A stretch of DNA of 7,372 nt from JALXDT01 sp964634755 (GCA_964634755.1 CAZWJH010000106.1:1-7372), one strand, 5' to 3'. Positions 1-6,705 are shown, numbered from the stretch's first letter. Notes: generated from the letters alone by a model not told the origin. A program made the numbers and translations.

Positions 1-1179
1 TTCTTTTAGTTCGTAAAAATCGCTTCCCTTGGGAACATTTCTCAGTTTTGTAAGAAGTGTTTTGCTATCAATAAGCTCATCAAATGGAATTGCTCTTATG
101 TTAAAATTTTCATCTACAGATACCATGTGTCCGAATTTGCTTGCTTCCATAAGCTTAAAAGCCCCGTAGCCCAACATTGAGCCTAATACAACATCAAAGC
201 TAACAGGGCTGCCACTTCTTGTTTCATATCCCACCTGTTTGTAGACAATTTTTTTACTTCTTCCCATTTTCTTATGATACGCTTTCTCAAGCCCCCTTGC
301 AATAATTCTTCCGACTTCAGCTTTTCCGTAAATAATATTACCGTGTTTATCAGTTTCCTTTGGCTTTAATCTTTCGGGCAAAATTTCCGCAAGCCCTTCT
401 GCAATGCAGAAGACCCCATAATTTTTAAAATCCCTTTCCCTTTGAATTATTATTTCCGAGAGCTCATCAACAATGCCATCTATATCAAGTTCTTTGCCTT
501 TTTCAATATCTTCAAGGGAAATCATTTTAACAGCTTCCCCTGCAATACCAGCTGCATAAGTCAACCACCCGGCTTTTCTTCCCATAAGCTCCACGACAAA
601 GTATGAGTCAGTGGATTCAGCATCAGCTCTCAGGTTCAAAAGTATCTTTGACATTTCCTCAACCGCTGTCCAGTATCCGAATGTCCAGGGGATTCCATAA
701 TAATCATTGTCAATTGTTTTTGGTATGTGTATTACCTTTGCTCCGAGATGTCTTAAATAATTAGCGGTCTTTAAAGTATCATCTCCACCTATTGTTATCA
801 GAACCTCAGCTCTTAAATATTCAAGAGCTCTTATTATATTCATTAATCTTTTATTCTTTTCAGAATCTTTTAAATCTTCCATGTTTTTTATTCCCTTTCC
901 CGGATTTGCCCTTGATGTTTTTAATATAATTCCCTTTTTATTTCTCATCCCTGATACAGAGTAGTCAAGATATTTGTAATGAACACCTTCAATTAATGAG
1001 TAGGGATTGTTCAAATCAAAATCCTCCAAAAATTCAAAGCCTCTCATCACGCCGATTGGTTTTATTCTTTTATTGAGAAGACTAAGTGTTAAGGATGAAA
1101 TAACAGCATTTGCACTGGGAGCCGGACCTCCCGAAAAAAGAATGGCAACCGTAGAGATTTCTCTTTTTTTACCTTTCAT
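1..1179 (-). CDS. pfp: Pyrophosphate-dependent 6-phosphofructokinase, C-terminus cut by window edge
   Basis: This gene catalyses phosphorylation of fructose 6-phosphate to the 1,6-bisphosphate in cytoplasmic glycolysis, reversibly if PPi is the donor. I translated 393 residues from the ATG at 1179; the reading frame is still open at base 1. Visible motifs are the N-terminal nucleotide/PPi loop SGGPAPS (16-22), IGGDDT (130-135), PKTIDND (153-159, catalytic Asp157), MGR (199-201), AEG (260-262) and GYETR (317-321). In ATP-dependent enzymes the second Asp of GGDD and the Lys of PKTIDND are both normally Gly; having Asp134 and Lys154 is the established signature of PPi use. The start is supported by GAGAGG just upstream and by MKGKKREISTVAIL preceding the first loop. 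It is the last visible gene of the operon, 11 bp after pgeF. Donor specificity is inferred from the residues and is not tested. Confidence 0.95.
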   Translation of the reverse strand, partial: MKGKKREISTVAILFSGGPAPSANAVISSLTLSLLNKRIKPIGVMRGFEFLEDFDLNNPYSLIEGVHYKYLDYSVSGMRNKKGIILKTSRANPGKGIKNMEDLKDSEKNKRLMNIIRALEYLRAEVLITIGGDDTLKTANYLRHLGAKVIHIPKTIDNDYYGIPWTFGYWTAVEEMSKILLNLRADAESTDSYFVVELMGRKAGWLTYAAGIAGEAVKMISLEDIEKGKELDIDGIVDELSEIIIQRERDFKNYGVFCIAEGLAEILPERLKPKETDKHGNIIYGKAEVGRIIARGLEKAYHKKMGRSKKIVYKQVGYETRSGSPVSFDVVLGSMLGYGAFKLMEASKFGHMVSVDENFNIRAIPFDELIDSKTLLTKLRNVPKGSDFYELKE

Positions 1180-1190
1180 TTTCTTTCCTC

Positions 1191-1868
1191 TCAGTCTAAG
1201 ATTTTTTTATTATTAATTTTTTTGATGAAATTGTAAAGCCTTATTTTTGTTTTATCTTTTCTGTAAGAATAGAGAGTAGAGTCTTCAAATGTGCAAAGAT
1301 TTATGTTTTTTATATTTTCCGGTAAAAAGCCTTCTTTTGCGAGGGTAAAATTTATCGCTTTTCTTACATCCAAAAAAATTTTTCTTTTTTCTTCTTTAAA
1401 AAAATCATCTTCAAATCCGGCCTTTTTAAAAAGCTTTACAACATCATCCTTTACTTCATAACAGTTTCCGCAAATTCCGGGACCAACTATAACCTCAGTA
1501 TCATTTAATACTGTTTTCAGGGAAGCATACTCCAAGGCTTTTTCTTTAAAACTTTTAATAATATTTTTGTGTGTCCCTCTCCATCCTGAGTGAACAGCTC
1601 CGATAAATCCCCCCTTTTTATTGTAAAAAATCACAGGATAGCAATCAGCTGTTTTTATTATAAGATAAAGTTCTTTTTTATCAGTGATTAATCCGTCTCC
1701 CTCTTTATCTGAAAAAGGTGTTTCGACTCTGTGAACAATGTCAGAGTGAATCTGTTTTAAAATTGAAAATTTCTTGCCGGAGAAAAACTTTTCAAAATCA
1801 AAATATTTGTTTGAAAATCCTATTTCAAAATCATTATTCTTTAAGTGAAAGGCAAATTCTTCAGGCAT
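1191..1868 (-). CDS. pgeF: Laccase-domain protein, PgeF/YfiH family (purine nucleoside phosphorylase / peptidoglycan editing factor)
   Basis: This is a complete 225-residue member of the YfiH/PgeF (LACC1-like) family, close to the usual family length. Motifs are QIHSD (39-43), GDGLIT (57-62), TADCYPVI (73-80), AVHSGWRGT (91-99), GPGICGNCYEV (129-139) and a C-terminal YSYR (200-203). His41, Cys76 and His93 match the metal-binding His-Cys-His set of the family (His71, Cys107 and His124 in E. coli YfiH). Members have been described both as zinc-dependent purine nucleoside phosphorylases/adenosine deaminases and as factors that keep peptidoglycan precursors correct; the sequence cannot decide between these. 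The C-terminal segment before YSYR (CTFEDSTLY) departs from the more usual T-x-x-N-P form. The start has AGAGGG four bases upstream and overlaps the 3' end of pdxA by 8 bp, so translational coupling is likely. Confidence 0.93.
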   Translation of the reverse strand: MPEEFAFHLKNNDFEIGFSNKYFDFEKFFSGKKFSILKQIHSDIVHRVETPFSDKEGDGLITDKKELYLIIKTADCYPVIFYNKKGGFIGAVHSGWRGTHKNIIKSFKEKALEYASLKTVLNDTEVIVGPGICGNCYEVKDDVVKLFKKAGFEDDFFKEEKRKIFLDVRKAINFTLAKEGFLPENIKNINLCTFEDSTLYSYRKDKTKIRLYNFIKKINNKKILD

Positions 1869-2790
1869 TTTCCCTCTCTTTTAATAAAATTGCATACCTT
1901 ATTGCTTCAACCATGGACTTTTCATTAGCTATTCCTTTTCCTGCAATATCAAATGCAGTGCCATGATCAGGAGAGGTTCTTATCATAGGTAGGTTTAATG
2001 TTATATTTACCCCTGAATCAAAACTTGTAAGCTTGAATGGAATAAGCCCTAAATCATGGGTATATGATATTATGAGCCTATCCTTTTTTCCCTTTAATTT
2101 ATAAAAAAGTGTATCATTCGGAAGCGGGTATTCTATTTGAATCCCCTCTTTGCTAAGTTCGTCAATTACGGGAATTATAATATCTTTTTCCTCATCTCCC
2201 AAAAAACCATCCTCCCCTGCATGGGGATTTAAGGATGCTGAGTGAAGTTTTAATGACAAATCAAATCTTTTGTTCACTTCTCTGTGTAAGATTCTAAAAA
2301 ATTCTTTCAGGCTTTCCTTTGAGAAAAAATTCCAGAATTTTTTAAGGGGAATGTGATGGGTAAAAAGAGCTATTTTAAACTCTTCGGAAAAAAAACTCAT
2401 TATTGCTTTTCTTTTGAAATAATCTTCAAAAAATTCCGTATGCCCTCTGTACTTTATTCCTGCTTTTAGCCACATTTCCTTTGAAATAGGGGCTGTTATA
2501 AGTACTCCATTATTCTCAATGGCAAGATTCATAGCTTTTAGCAAAAACTCAAAGGAGAGTTTTCCGCTTTCGGGGGAAGGCTTTAAAGGAAGTTTAAGCT
2601 TTTCGGAATATTTTAGTGAATGTGAAAGATCCGTTAAAGAAAACTTTTTACCTATGTTTTTTAATTGTTCAATTCCTCCGATTAGAAAGATTCCCCTATT
2701 TTTAAAATGGGTTAATGCTTTTATACTTATTTCAGGACCAATCCCCCAGGGGTCTCCTGTGGAAATAAAAATGGGAAAACTATTATCCAT
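1861..2790 (-). CDS. pdxA: 4-hydroxythreonine-4-phosphate dehydrogenase (PdxA)
   Basis: PdxA oxidises 4-phosphohydroxy-L-threonine with NAD(P)+ in the DXP-dependent route to pyridoxal 5'-phosphate. The 309-residue product is slightly shorter than E. coli PdxA (about 330). Family motifs in order are TGDPWGIGPE (11-20), TAPISKE (99-105), GHTEF (116-120), LNPHAGE (187-193), PNDTLFY (224-230), HDLGLIPFK (245-253) and RTSPDHGTAFDIAGKG (271-286). His117, His190 and His276 correspond to the three divalent-metal ligands of the dimeric enzyme. In HDLGLIPFK a Leu replaces the Gln that is common in HDQGLIP. The related PdxA2 branch, which acts on phosphorylated threonate or erythronate, is an alternative that motifs alone do not exclude, and no other B6 gene lies in the window. 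The start is at a TAATG junction with hfq and has no strong Shine-Dalgarno of its own, so it is probably translated by coupling. Confidence 0.94.
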   Translation of the reverse strand: MDNSFPIFISTGDPWGIGPEISIKALTHFKNRGIFLIGGIEQLKNIGKKFSLTDLSHSLKYSEKLKLPLKPSPESGKLSFEFLLKAMNLAIENNGVLITAPISKEMWLKAGIKYRGHTEFFEDYFKRKAIMSFFSEEFKIALFTHHIPLKKFWNFFSKESLKEFFRILHREVNKRFDLSLKLHSASLNPHAGEDGFLGDEEKDIIIPVIDELSKEGIQIEYPLPNDTLFYKLKGKKDRLIISYTHDLGLIPFKLTSFDSGVNITLNLPMIRTSPDHGTAFDIAGKGIANEKSMVEAIRYAILLKERENA

Positions 2791-3134
2791 TAACTTTCGA
2801 TTTCTTCTGTTTCTTCCTTTTCCTCTTCCCTGGCCTTTTCCATGGCTTTTATCTTTAATTCGTCTTTCATAATGTATTTGATTGCATGTTTGTAAATCAA
2901 AAGATTTGGTTCATCCACTCTTCTTATTTTAATTACCAATTCATCATACCAATCTATAAAACCCTCTATTTTTTCCCCGTCAAGCATTGTTACTATAACA
3001 GGTCTTTTATTGCTCATTTGTTTTAAATAGTAAAAGTTTTCCGAATGGGTCTTGTAGGGGGGAGGAGTTTTTTTCTTTTTGGGCTTTTTCAATGAGCTTA
3101 TTTCAGAGCTGTCGGGCTTAATAAGTTTTCTCAT
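2790..3134 (-). CDS. hfq: RNA chaperone Hfq with basic N-terminal extension and acidic C-terminal tail
   Basis: Hfq is a ring-forming Sm-like protein that binds small RNAs and mRNAs and promotes their pairing. The 114-residue product has a Lys/Pro-rich extension (1-30, including KKPKKKKTPPP), a helix-like segment ENFYYLKQM (32-40), the Sm1 strands VIVTMLDGEKIEGFIDWYD (46-64) and the Sm2 signature YKHAI (81-85), which is identical to E. coli. By hand alignment, Glu or Asn stands where proximal-face Gln8 normally sits, Thr replaces distal-face Tyr25, and the loop before YKHAI is about two residues longer. The tail (94-114) ends in a Glu-rich stretch (103-114) that recalls the acidic tip of E. 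coli Hfq. The start is supported by GGAGG seven bases upstream. It is the first gene of the operon. The Hfq family call is firm; RNA-binding behaviour is inferred. Confidence 0.9.
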   Translation of the reverse strand: MRKLIKPDSSEISSLKKPKKKKTPPPYKTHSENFYYLKQMSNKRPVIVTMLDGEKIEGFIDWYDELVIKIRRVDEPNLLIYKHAIKYIMKDELKIKAMEKAREEEKEETEEIES

Positions 3135-3188
3135 AAAATCCTCCGTGAAAAGTTATTCTTTATTAAATTAATTAATAGGATTACTTTA

Positions 3189-3217
3189 AATTTACCACAA
3201 AAAAAAATAAAAAGCAA
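3189..3217 (-). promoter_or_regulatory. Candidate extended -10 promoter for the hfq operon
   Basis: Read on the minus strand, TTGCTT (3217-3212) is followed by a 17-base spacer and TAAATT (3194-3189), preceded by TGG as in an extended -10. Transcription would start roughly 50 bases before the hfq start codon. The hexamers match consensus only partly, so this is a placement by spacing and position in the divergent intergenic region. Confidence 0.4.
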
Positions 3218-3221
3218 TACT

Positions 3222-3243
3222 GGGTAGATTTATTCTGTCCCCG
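3222..3243. repeat. Imperfect palindrome containing GGGGACAGA (minus strand)
   Basis: GGG-T-AGA (3222-3228) can pair with TCT-GT-CCC (3234-3241) around a five-base loop. On the minus strand the right arm reads CGGGGACAGA. It lies just upstream of the hfq promoter. GGGGACAGA half-palindromes are typical of some dispersed REP-like elements mobilised by Y1/RAYT transposases. Whether this is a remnant of one is an inference; no transposase gene is present in the window. Confidence 0.35.
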
Positions 3244-3268
3244 AAACATAGTTTGTAAGGAGTTTTCA

Positions 3269-3400
3269 ATATAGGAAGAAGATAAAAAATTAGAGATGGG
3301 AAACATGAACAAAAAGAAATTCATAAGATAAATCAATATCTAAAACAAAAAGATTTTAAAATTTAAAAATCTTGACACTTATACATTCATTTCTTATATT
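3269..3400 (+). repeat. Upstream/promoter region, copy 1 of a paralogous pair (with 5191-5329)
   Basis: The block beginning ATATAGGAAGAAGAT and continuing to AGAGATGGG (3292-3300) resembles the block at 5191-5226, which begins ATATAGAAGAAAAGAAG and ends TTGATGGG. Both are followed, after a divergent AT-rich stretch of about 50 bases, by a near-identical GATTTTAAAATTTAAAAAT element and a -35 box. The distance from ATATAG to TTGACA is 103 bases here and 110 in the second copy, so the similarity is collinear. It indicates a duplicated regulatory region in front of two propeller units. Confidence 0.5.
3352..3400 (+). promoter_or_regulatory. Strong sigma70-type promoter with AT-rich UP-like element, cassette copy 1
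   Basis: The UP-like element GATTTTAAAATTTAAAAAT (3352-3370) abuts a perfect -35 TTGACA (3372-3377), a 17-base spacer and the -10 TATATT (3395-3400). The predicted start is near 3407, some 20 bases before the first small ORF. The same arrangement recurs at 5280 and 7013, which makes chance unlikely in spite of the AT-rich background. It should drive both small ORFs, the first propeller and the cysteine-rich gene. Confidence 0.8.
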
Positions 3401-3425
3401 TATATTTATTTTAAAGGGGAAAATC

Positions 3426-3542
3426 ATGAACTTTGAGGGGAAAAAGTTGAGTGGTGAAGAAAAAAGAAAGGAAATAAGCAGGGCTAATAAAAAAGCTGTA
3501 ACTGTTAATTTTATGTATCCCCACTTTTCATTTAGGAGATAG
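3426..3542 (+). CDS. Possible 38-residue leader peptide ORF
   Basis: This is the first ORF after promoter copy 1. ATG at 3426 is preceded by AAGGGGAAAATC, a usable ribosome binding site. The 38-residue product is very basic in its first two thirds (MNFEGKKLSGEEKRKEIS..., then RANKKA) and ends in a short aromatic segment (NFMYPHFSFRR). It has no signal peptide or recognised domain. AGGGGAA followed shortly by ATG also appears at the same place in the second unit. I do not recognise a family. It could be a translated leader, a small peptide, or only untranslated mRNA with a chance frame. Confidence 0.4.
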   Translation: MNFEGKKLSGEEKRKEISRANKKAVTVNFMYPHFSFRR

Positions 3543-3557
3543 GTTTGAATAAAAAGA

Positions 3558-3668
3558 ATGAATAATAAGTGGGAAGATGTATATCAACAAATTAACAAAG
3601 ACAGTGAAATCCAGTTGAATGTTTTAATTATTTATAAAAATGGCAAATTAACTATAAGGAGATTCTAA
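3558..3668 (+). CDS. Possible 36-residue ORF coupled to the propeller gene by TAATG
   Basis: The ORF reads MNNKWEDVYQQINKDSEIQL..., followed by a hydrophobic stretch VLIIY and a basic end (KNGKLTIRRF). Its stop codon shares one base with the start of the 359-residue propeller (TAATG at 3666-3670). That arrangement supports translational coupling, although the propeller also has its own AAGGAG. Upstream of this ATG only a weak A-rich AAAAAGA is present. The frame is the same as the preceding 38-residue ORF but separated by two stops, so the two are not one simple frameshifted gene. No family was recognised. Confidence 0.35.
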   Translation: MNNKWEDVYQQINKDSEIQLNVLIIYKNGKLTIRRF

Positions 3669-4747
3669 TGGATAAAAAATTAAAAATCATATTTTTTATT
3701 TTTCTTATAATTCCCTTTTTTGGAAGAGGAGTAACGAAAAAAAAGCTTAAGCTCTTCAAGACAATACCTGAGAATTACAAAGGGAGTTTTTTCCCATCTA
3801 TTCCTCATTCTTTTGCGATTGATTCTAAAAATAATATTTATTATCCGCTTAATTTTAAACATAAAGTTTTGAAAGTGGGGTCTTCCGGTGAGTTATTAGC
3901 TATTATTGGGAAGAAAGGAGGCGGGCCGGGAGATCTTTATCTCCCCTTTCTAATAAAAATTTATAAAAATAAATTGTTTATTCTTGATAACAATGCTTTT
4001 TCCATATTTTCTACGGATGGGAGTTTTCTTCGTAGGTTTAGATATTTTTCAGGAATACTGGATTTCACAATCGCAGATAACAAAATATTTGCAAATTATT
4101 CCATTGGAAAGAAGGTAATAAAAGTTATGGATTTTAATGGGAGAAAGCTATATTCTTTCGGAGATTTGGCAAAAATAAATAATGTAGACTTTAATCTTTA
4201 TAAAGGAAAGGATTTTGCAACATTCGAAGATTTATCCGCTACTAAAATTGCTTCTTCTTTGAAAAATATTTTTTTACTGTTTCCACAGTTTGGGGTCTTA
4301 TGTAAATATGATTTGAAGGGAAAACTACTGAATAAAAAGAAAATAGTTTTTAATAACGAAAAATTTGATAAAGAAATTGAAAAAATAAGAAGTGTGTTAA
4401 GGGAAGGAAAGTATAAGAGAGAAAGAATCTATTATGGAGGTAAAAGAAAAGGAGTTGATATCTGGATGATAAGCTCTTTTAATTTTTGTAATGATAAAAT
4501 TTTTATTTCAATATCATCAAATTTTACTGATGTTAATACTATAAATATTTTTCAATTGAATAGTAAAACTTTAAATACCGAAGCGGAATATATCCTGCAT
4601 AGCAGAAAGCATGATATTAGCGATAATTTTATTGTTAAATATAAAGACGAAAGTTTTTATTTTTACGTCCCAATAACAGATATAAATACGAATGAGATAA
4701 AAATAGGTGTCTTCAAATTAAAAAAAGGAGGTCATAAGCTGAGATGA
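3668..4747 (+). CDS. Exported six-bladed beta-propeller (NHL-like) protein, unit 1
   Basis: The 359-residue protein starts with a short basic region and a hydrophobic segment (MDKKLKIIFFIFLIIPFF, 1-18), so it is probably exported or membrane-anchored; no clear lipobox or certain cleavage site is visible. Blade-like repeats follow: IDSKNNIYYP (51-60) with KHKVLKVGSSGELLAIIGKKGGGPGDL (65-90 region), NKLFILDNNAFSIFSTDG (101-118), and DNKIFANY with MDFNGRKLYSFG (about 137-170). GKKGGGPGDL matches the G-x-G-P-G-E/D-F/L loop typical of bacterial six-bladed propellers of the PF17170/NHL type. Such folds usually bind ligands or proteins, and no catalytic site is evident. AAGGAG precedes the ATG by six bases. 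The gene overlaps the cysteine-rich gene by four bases and is paralogous in family and layout to the gene at 5453. Ligand and function are unknown. Confidence 0.85.
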   Translation: MDKKLKIIFFIFLIIPFFGRGVTKKKLKLFKTIPENYKGSFFPSIPHSFAIDSKNNIYYPLNFKHKVLKVGSSGELLAIIGKKGGGPGDLYLPFLIKIYKNKLFILDNNAFSIFSTDGSFLRRFRYFSGILDFTIADNKIFANYSIGKKVIKVMDFNGRKLYSFGDLAKINNVDFNLYKGKDFATFEDLSATKIASSLKNIFLLFPQFGVLCKYDLKGKLLNKKKIVFNNEKFDKEIEKIRSVLREGKYKRERIYYGGKRKGVDIWMISSFNFCNDKIFISISSNFTDVNTINIFQLNSKTLNTEAEYILHSRKHDISDNFIVKYKDESFYFYVPITDINTNEIKIGVFKLKKGGHKLR

Positions 4748-5106
4748 GAAAAATTGTGGTTATTTTATTTTTTATTTTGTCGATAATCTTTTTTGGCATT
4801 AGTCTTAAGAAAACTTTTTCCACTCCTGTTTTACAGCCTGGTGATATGGTATCTTGTAGTAACTTCTTTAAATATTGCACTGATGGAGGGTGTGTTCAAA
4901 GTGATAGGACTTTTGCTGTAAGGTGTAAAATAAGAAACTGTGCAAACGGATGTAGAGAATATAAAAGTGGGAAGTGTATTAAATGGAATTATTGGGGAGT
5001 TCCAGTACAATGTGAGGGAGGAACTTTACCTGGTATGGGAAAGACTATGTGCGAGCCGTTGGCTTTAATTAGTTTGGGGATTTGTCTCCCAATAAATCAA
5101 AATTAA
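4744..5106 (+). CDS. Exported cysteine-rich small protein (ten Cys), partner of the propeller
   Basis: This is a 120-residue product with an N-terminal hydrophobic helix (MRKIVVILFFILSIIFFGIS, 1-20), either a signal peptide or an uncleaved anchor. No cysteine lies in the helix; all ten are in the exported part (38, 45, 50, 61, 66, 70, 78, 90, 103, 114). The even number suggests up to five disulfides in a compact secreted fold. The core includes CKIRNCANGCREYKSGKC (61-78). The start overlaps the stop of the propeller gene as ATGA, and GGAGG lies within the end of that gene, so the two are translated together. I recognise no named family. The pairing recalls the NVEALA small Cys-containing peptides that lie beside TolB-like six-bladed propellers in Bacteroidetes, but that is an analogy of layout, not demonstrated homology. 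Confidence 0.8.
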   Translation: MRKIVVILFFILSIIFFGISLKKTFSTPVLQPGDMVSCSNFFKYCTDGGCVQSDRTFAVRCKIRNCANGCREYKSGKCIKWNYWGVPVQCEGGTLPGMGKTMCEPLALISLGICLPINQN

Positions 5107-5190
5107 AGAAAAAATTAAAAAATTCTGAATTTAATATATACGGGGATTCAAAATATTATTAAGATAATAAGATAGAGAGCAACTTCGAAA

Positions 5191-5329
5191 ATATAGAAGA
5201 AAAGAAGTATTAAAAAAATTGATGGGTGAAAGAAAATAAACGGGTGAATGAAGAAAATCGAATTTTATATTTGTTATTGGATTTTAAAATTTAAAAATTC
5301 TTGACAGAAAAGGATTATTTTAATAATTT
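5191..5329 (+). repeat. Upstream/promoter region, copy 2 of the paralogous pair (with 3269-3400)
   Basis: This is the counterpart of 3269-3400. It starts ATATAGAAGAAAAG, reaches ATTGATGGG at about 5218-5226, then passes through a looser AT-rich segment (AAGAAAATCGAATTTTATA against AAGATAAATCAATATCTA in copy 1) into the shared GATTTTAAAATTTAAAAAT element. Between the end of the cysteine-rich gene and this block (5107-5190) I see only AT-rich sequence. A small palindrome AAATTCTGAATTT lies there but has no convincing terminator form. Confidence 0.5.
5280..5329 (+). promoter_or_regulatory. Sigma70-type promoter with UP-like element, cassette copy 2
   Basis: The UP-like element GATTTTAAAATTTAAAAAT at 5280-5298 is identical to copy 1. 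It is followed by TC and a perfect -35 TTGACA (5301-5306). With a 17-base spacer the -10 would be TAATTT (5324-5329), a poor match, so this copy may be weaker or need an activator. It should drive the 25-residue ORF and the second propeller. Confidence 0.65.
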
Positions 5330-5356
5330 TAAATATTATTTGGGATAGGGGAACTG

Positions 5357-5434
5357 ATGGTGATTTCTGAGTTTATCTTTGGGCGAGACAGATGTTATTT
5401 TGATAATTATAAAATTTTAGTGGATAAACTTTAA
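5357..5434 (+). CDS. Possible 25-residue leader peptide ORF, unit 2
   Basis: ATG at 5357 is preceded by GATAGGGGAACTG, closely matching the AGGGGAA site of the 38-residue ORF in unit 1. The product begins MVISEFIFGRDRCYFDNY and is not evidently similar to the unit 1 peptides. It ends 18 bases before the second propeller gene. Conserved position and ribosome binding site favour a real translated leader; the short length and lack of protein similarity argue caution. Confidence 0.35.
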   Translation: MVISEFIFGRDRCYFDNYKILVDKL

Positions 5435-5452
5435 AGCAAGGAAGGGGAGAAA

Positions 5453-6486
5453 ATGAGGAAATTTATAATTCCCTTTTTTTTGATTTTGGTTTTTATTTAT
5501 CCTTTGAATTCCTTTGAGCTCAAAGAAGTTCTCACTATTGGTTCGGAGAAACCTCACTATGAGTTTTTTTTAATCACAAATGTTGAGGTTGATGAAGGTG
5601 GAAATATCTATATTGTTGATGGTAAAGCATGCGCTTTAAAAAAATATTCGCCTCAAGGGAAATATATTGTCGGGGTTGGAAAATGCGAACAGGGGCCAGA
5701 AGATTTCGGCAGAAGGTCATCAATTGTTCCGAAAATTAGGGGTTCTTTGTTATATGTTTATGATTTTGTAAACAAAAGAATTAATTTGTTTGATAAAAAT
5801 TTAAAGCATTTAAAGATTTTAAAATTTAAAGGAAAGTCTTTTTATAGGTTTTTTTTCATTGTTGATTCTCTTTTTTATGGCCCTATCTTTATAGCGGAGA
5901 ATGGTTCTGATAGAATTTATGTTTATGATATGAATATGAACAAAAAATTTTCATTTTTCAGAGAGTATCCAGATTATGTTAATACGAGAAAAAAAGAAGC
6001 TTTTTACAAAGGAGTATCATCTTTTTATTCAAGTCTTTTAATGGATTACAATAATGAAAAAGGAATTTTTGCAATAACTTTTTTTTATCCTTCAAAAAAA
6101 ACGATTGTTTATTTTTATGATAAAAATGGAAAATTTGTAAATAAACAATTCTTTGTGATAATGAATCACTATAGATTCCCAAGATTTCTTTTAAGCTATC
6201 CTCCGAAATACCCAAAATCTTATGAAAATATCAGGATAACTTCTCTGAATTTTTACAAAAACAAATATCTTGTGCTTGCTTATAAAATAGAAAAATTTTC
6301 AGGGAAAAAATATTTGGGAGAGAAAGCTTATATATTATTAATAAATATTGATAAAGCAAAAATAATAGAAAAAAAAGAAATATCACCTGGGTTCAGAATT
6401 TTAAACATCAAAGGTAATTATCTTTATGCAAAAAACTTTGATGATGATATTGAGAAACTTCATGTTTATAAGATAGAGGGGATTAA

Positions 6487-6490
<4 letters not shown>
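5453..6490 (+). CDS. Exported six-bladed beta-propeller (NHL-like) protein, unit 2
   Basis: This 345-residue protein has a clear signal peptide: MRK, then FIIPFFLILVFIYPL (4-18), with a plausible cleavage after LNS (18-20). Blade-like repeats are VDEGGNIYIVDGKACALKKYSPQGKYI (46-72, a good NHL match), GSLLYVYDFVNKRINLFDKNLK (97-118) and GSDRIYVYDMNMNKKFSF further on. The loop GKCEQGPEDF (76-85) corresponds to GKKGGGPGDL in the first propeller. It carries a close Cys pair (60 and 78) that the first lacks. The region around 215-240 is rich in Tyr, Pro and Lys and is not recognisable as blades by eye. AGGGGAG precedes the ATG. The stop overlaps a following ATG as ATGA, the same junction as in unit 1. 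Function is unknown; it is probably periplasmic or outer-surface. Confidence 0.85.
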
Positions 6491-6599
<109 letters not shown>

Positions 6600-6627
6600 G
6601 CGCGAGCGTTAAAGCGTTAGCGGAAAT

Positions 6628-6640
6628 TTGCCTGTGGCAA
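6628..6640. repeat. Small hairpin TTGCC-TGT-GGCAA
   Basis: A five-base-pair perfect stem with a three-base loop lies between the two 7-bp arrays. No T-tract follows on either strand, so it is not a convincing terminator. It is probably part of the same composite intergenic repeat. Confidence 0.5.
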
Positions 6641-6645
6641 GAAGG

Positions 6646-6678
6646 AATGAAAAATTAAGAAATGAAAAATGAAAAATG
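6646..6678 (+). repeat. Second 7-bp-period array (AATGAAA-type)
   Basis: The units are AATGAAA, AATTAAG, a single extra A, AATGAAA, AATGAAA and a partial AATG. The period equals that of the array at 6551 but the unit differs, suggesting a composite spacer built by repeated slippage or insertion of a dispersed repeat family. Confidence 0.7.
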
Positions 6679-6688
6679 TTGGAATACG

Positions 6689-6705
6689 AGCTTCCAAGCT
6701 TTTTT
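6689..6705 (+). terminator. Weak intrinsic-terminator-like hairpin
   Basis: AGCT-TCCA-AGCT is followed by TTTTT (6701-6705), after the second propeller unit. The stem is only four or five pairs with a minimal loop, so termination would be weak. An alternative GGAA/TTCC pairing (6681-6684 with 6692-6695) competes with it. Confidence 0.3.

Noticed and set aside
1007..1216. Plus-strand frame of 69 codons inside pfp
   Set aside because: It is antisense to a strongly motif-supported phosphofructokinase and has no recognisable protein features; the same applies to the plus-strand frames at 1718-1966 and 2519-2872 within pgeF, pdxA and hfq.
3135..3425. tRNA or rRNA gene in the divergent intergenic region
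   Set aside because: No cloverleaf-like pairing or conserved T-loop/CCA region was seen; the stretch is AT-rich with promoters only.
3426..3668. The 38- and 36-codon ORFs as one gene broken by mutation
   Set aside because: They are in the same frame but separated by TAG and TGA, and the second has its own ATG; no protein similarity supports a single ancestral gene.
3680..3862. Minus-strand frames inside the propeller genes (3680-3862 and 5979-6215) and the 7033-7251 frame
   Set aside because: They are shadows of the sense ORFs or leader, with no ribosome binding site and AT-driven composition.
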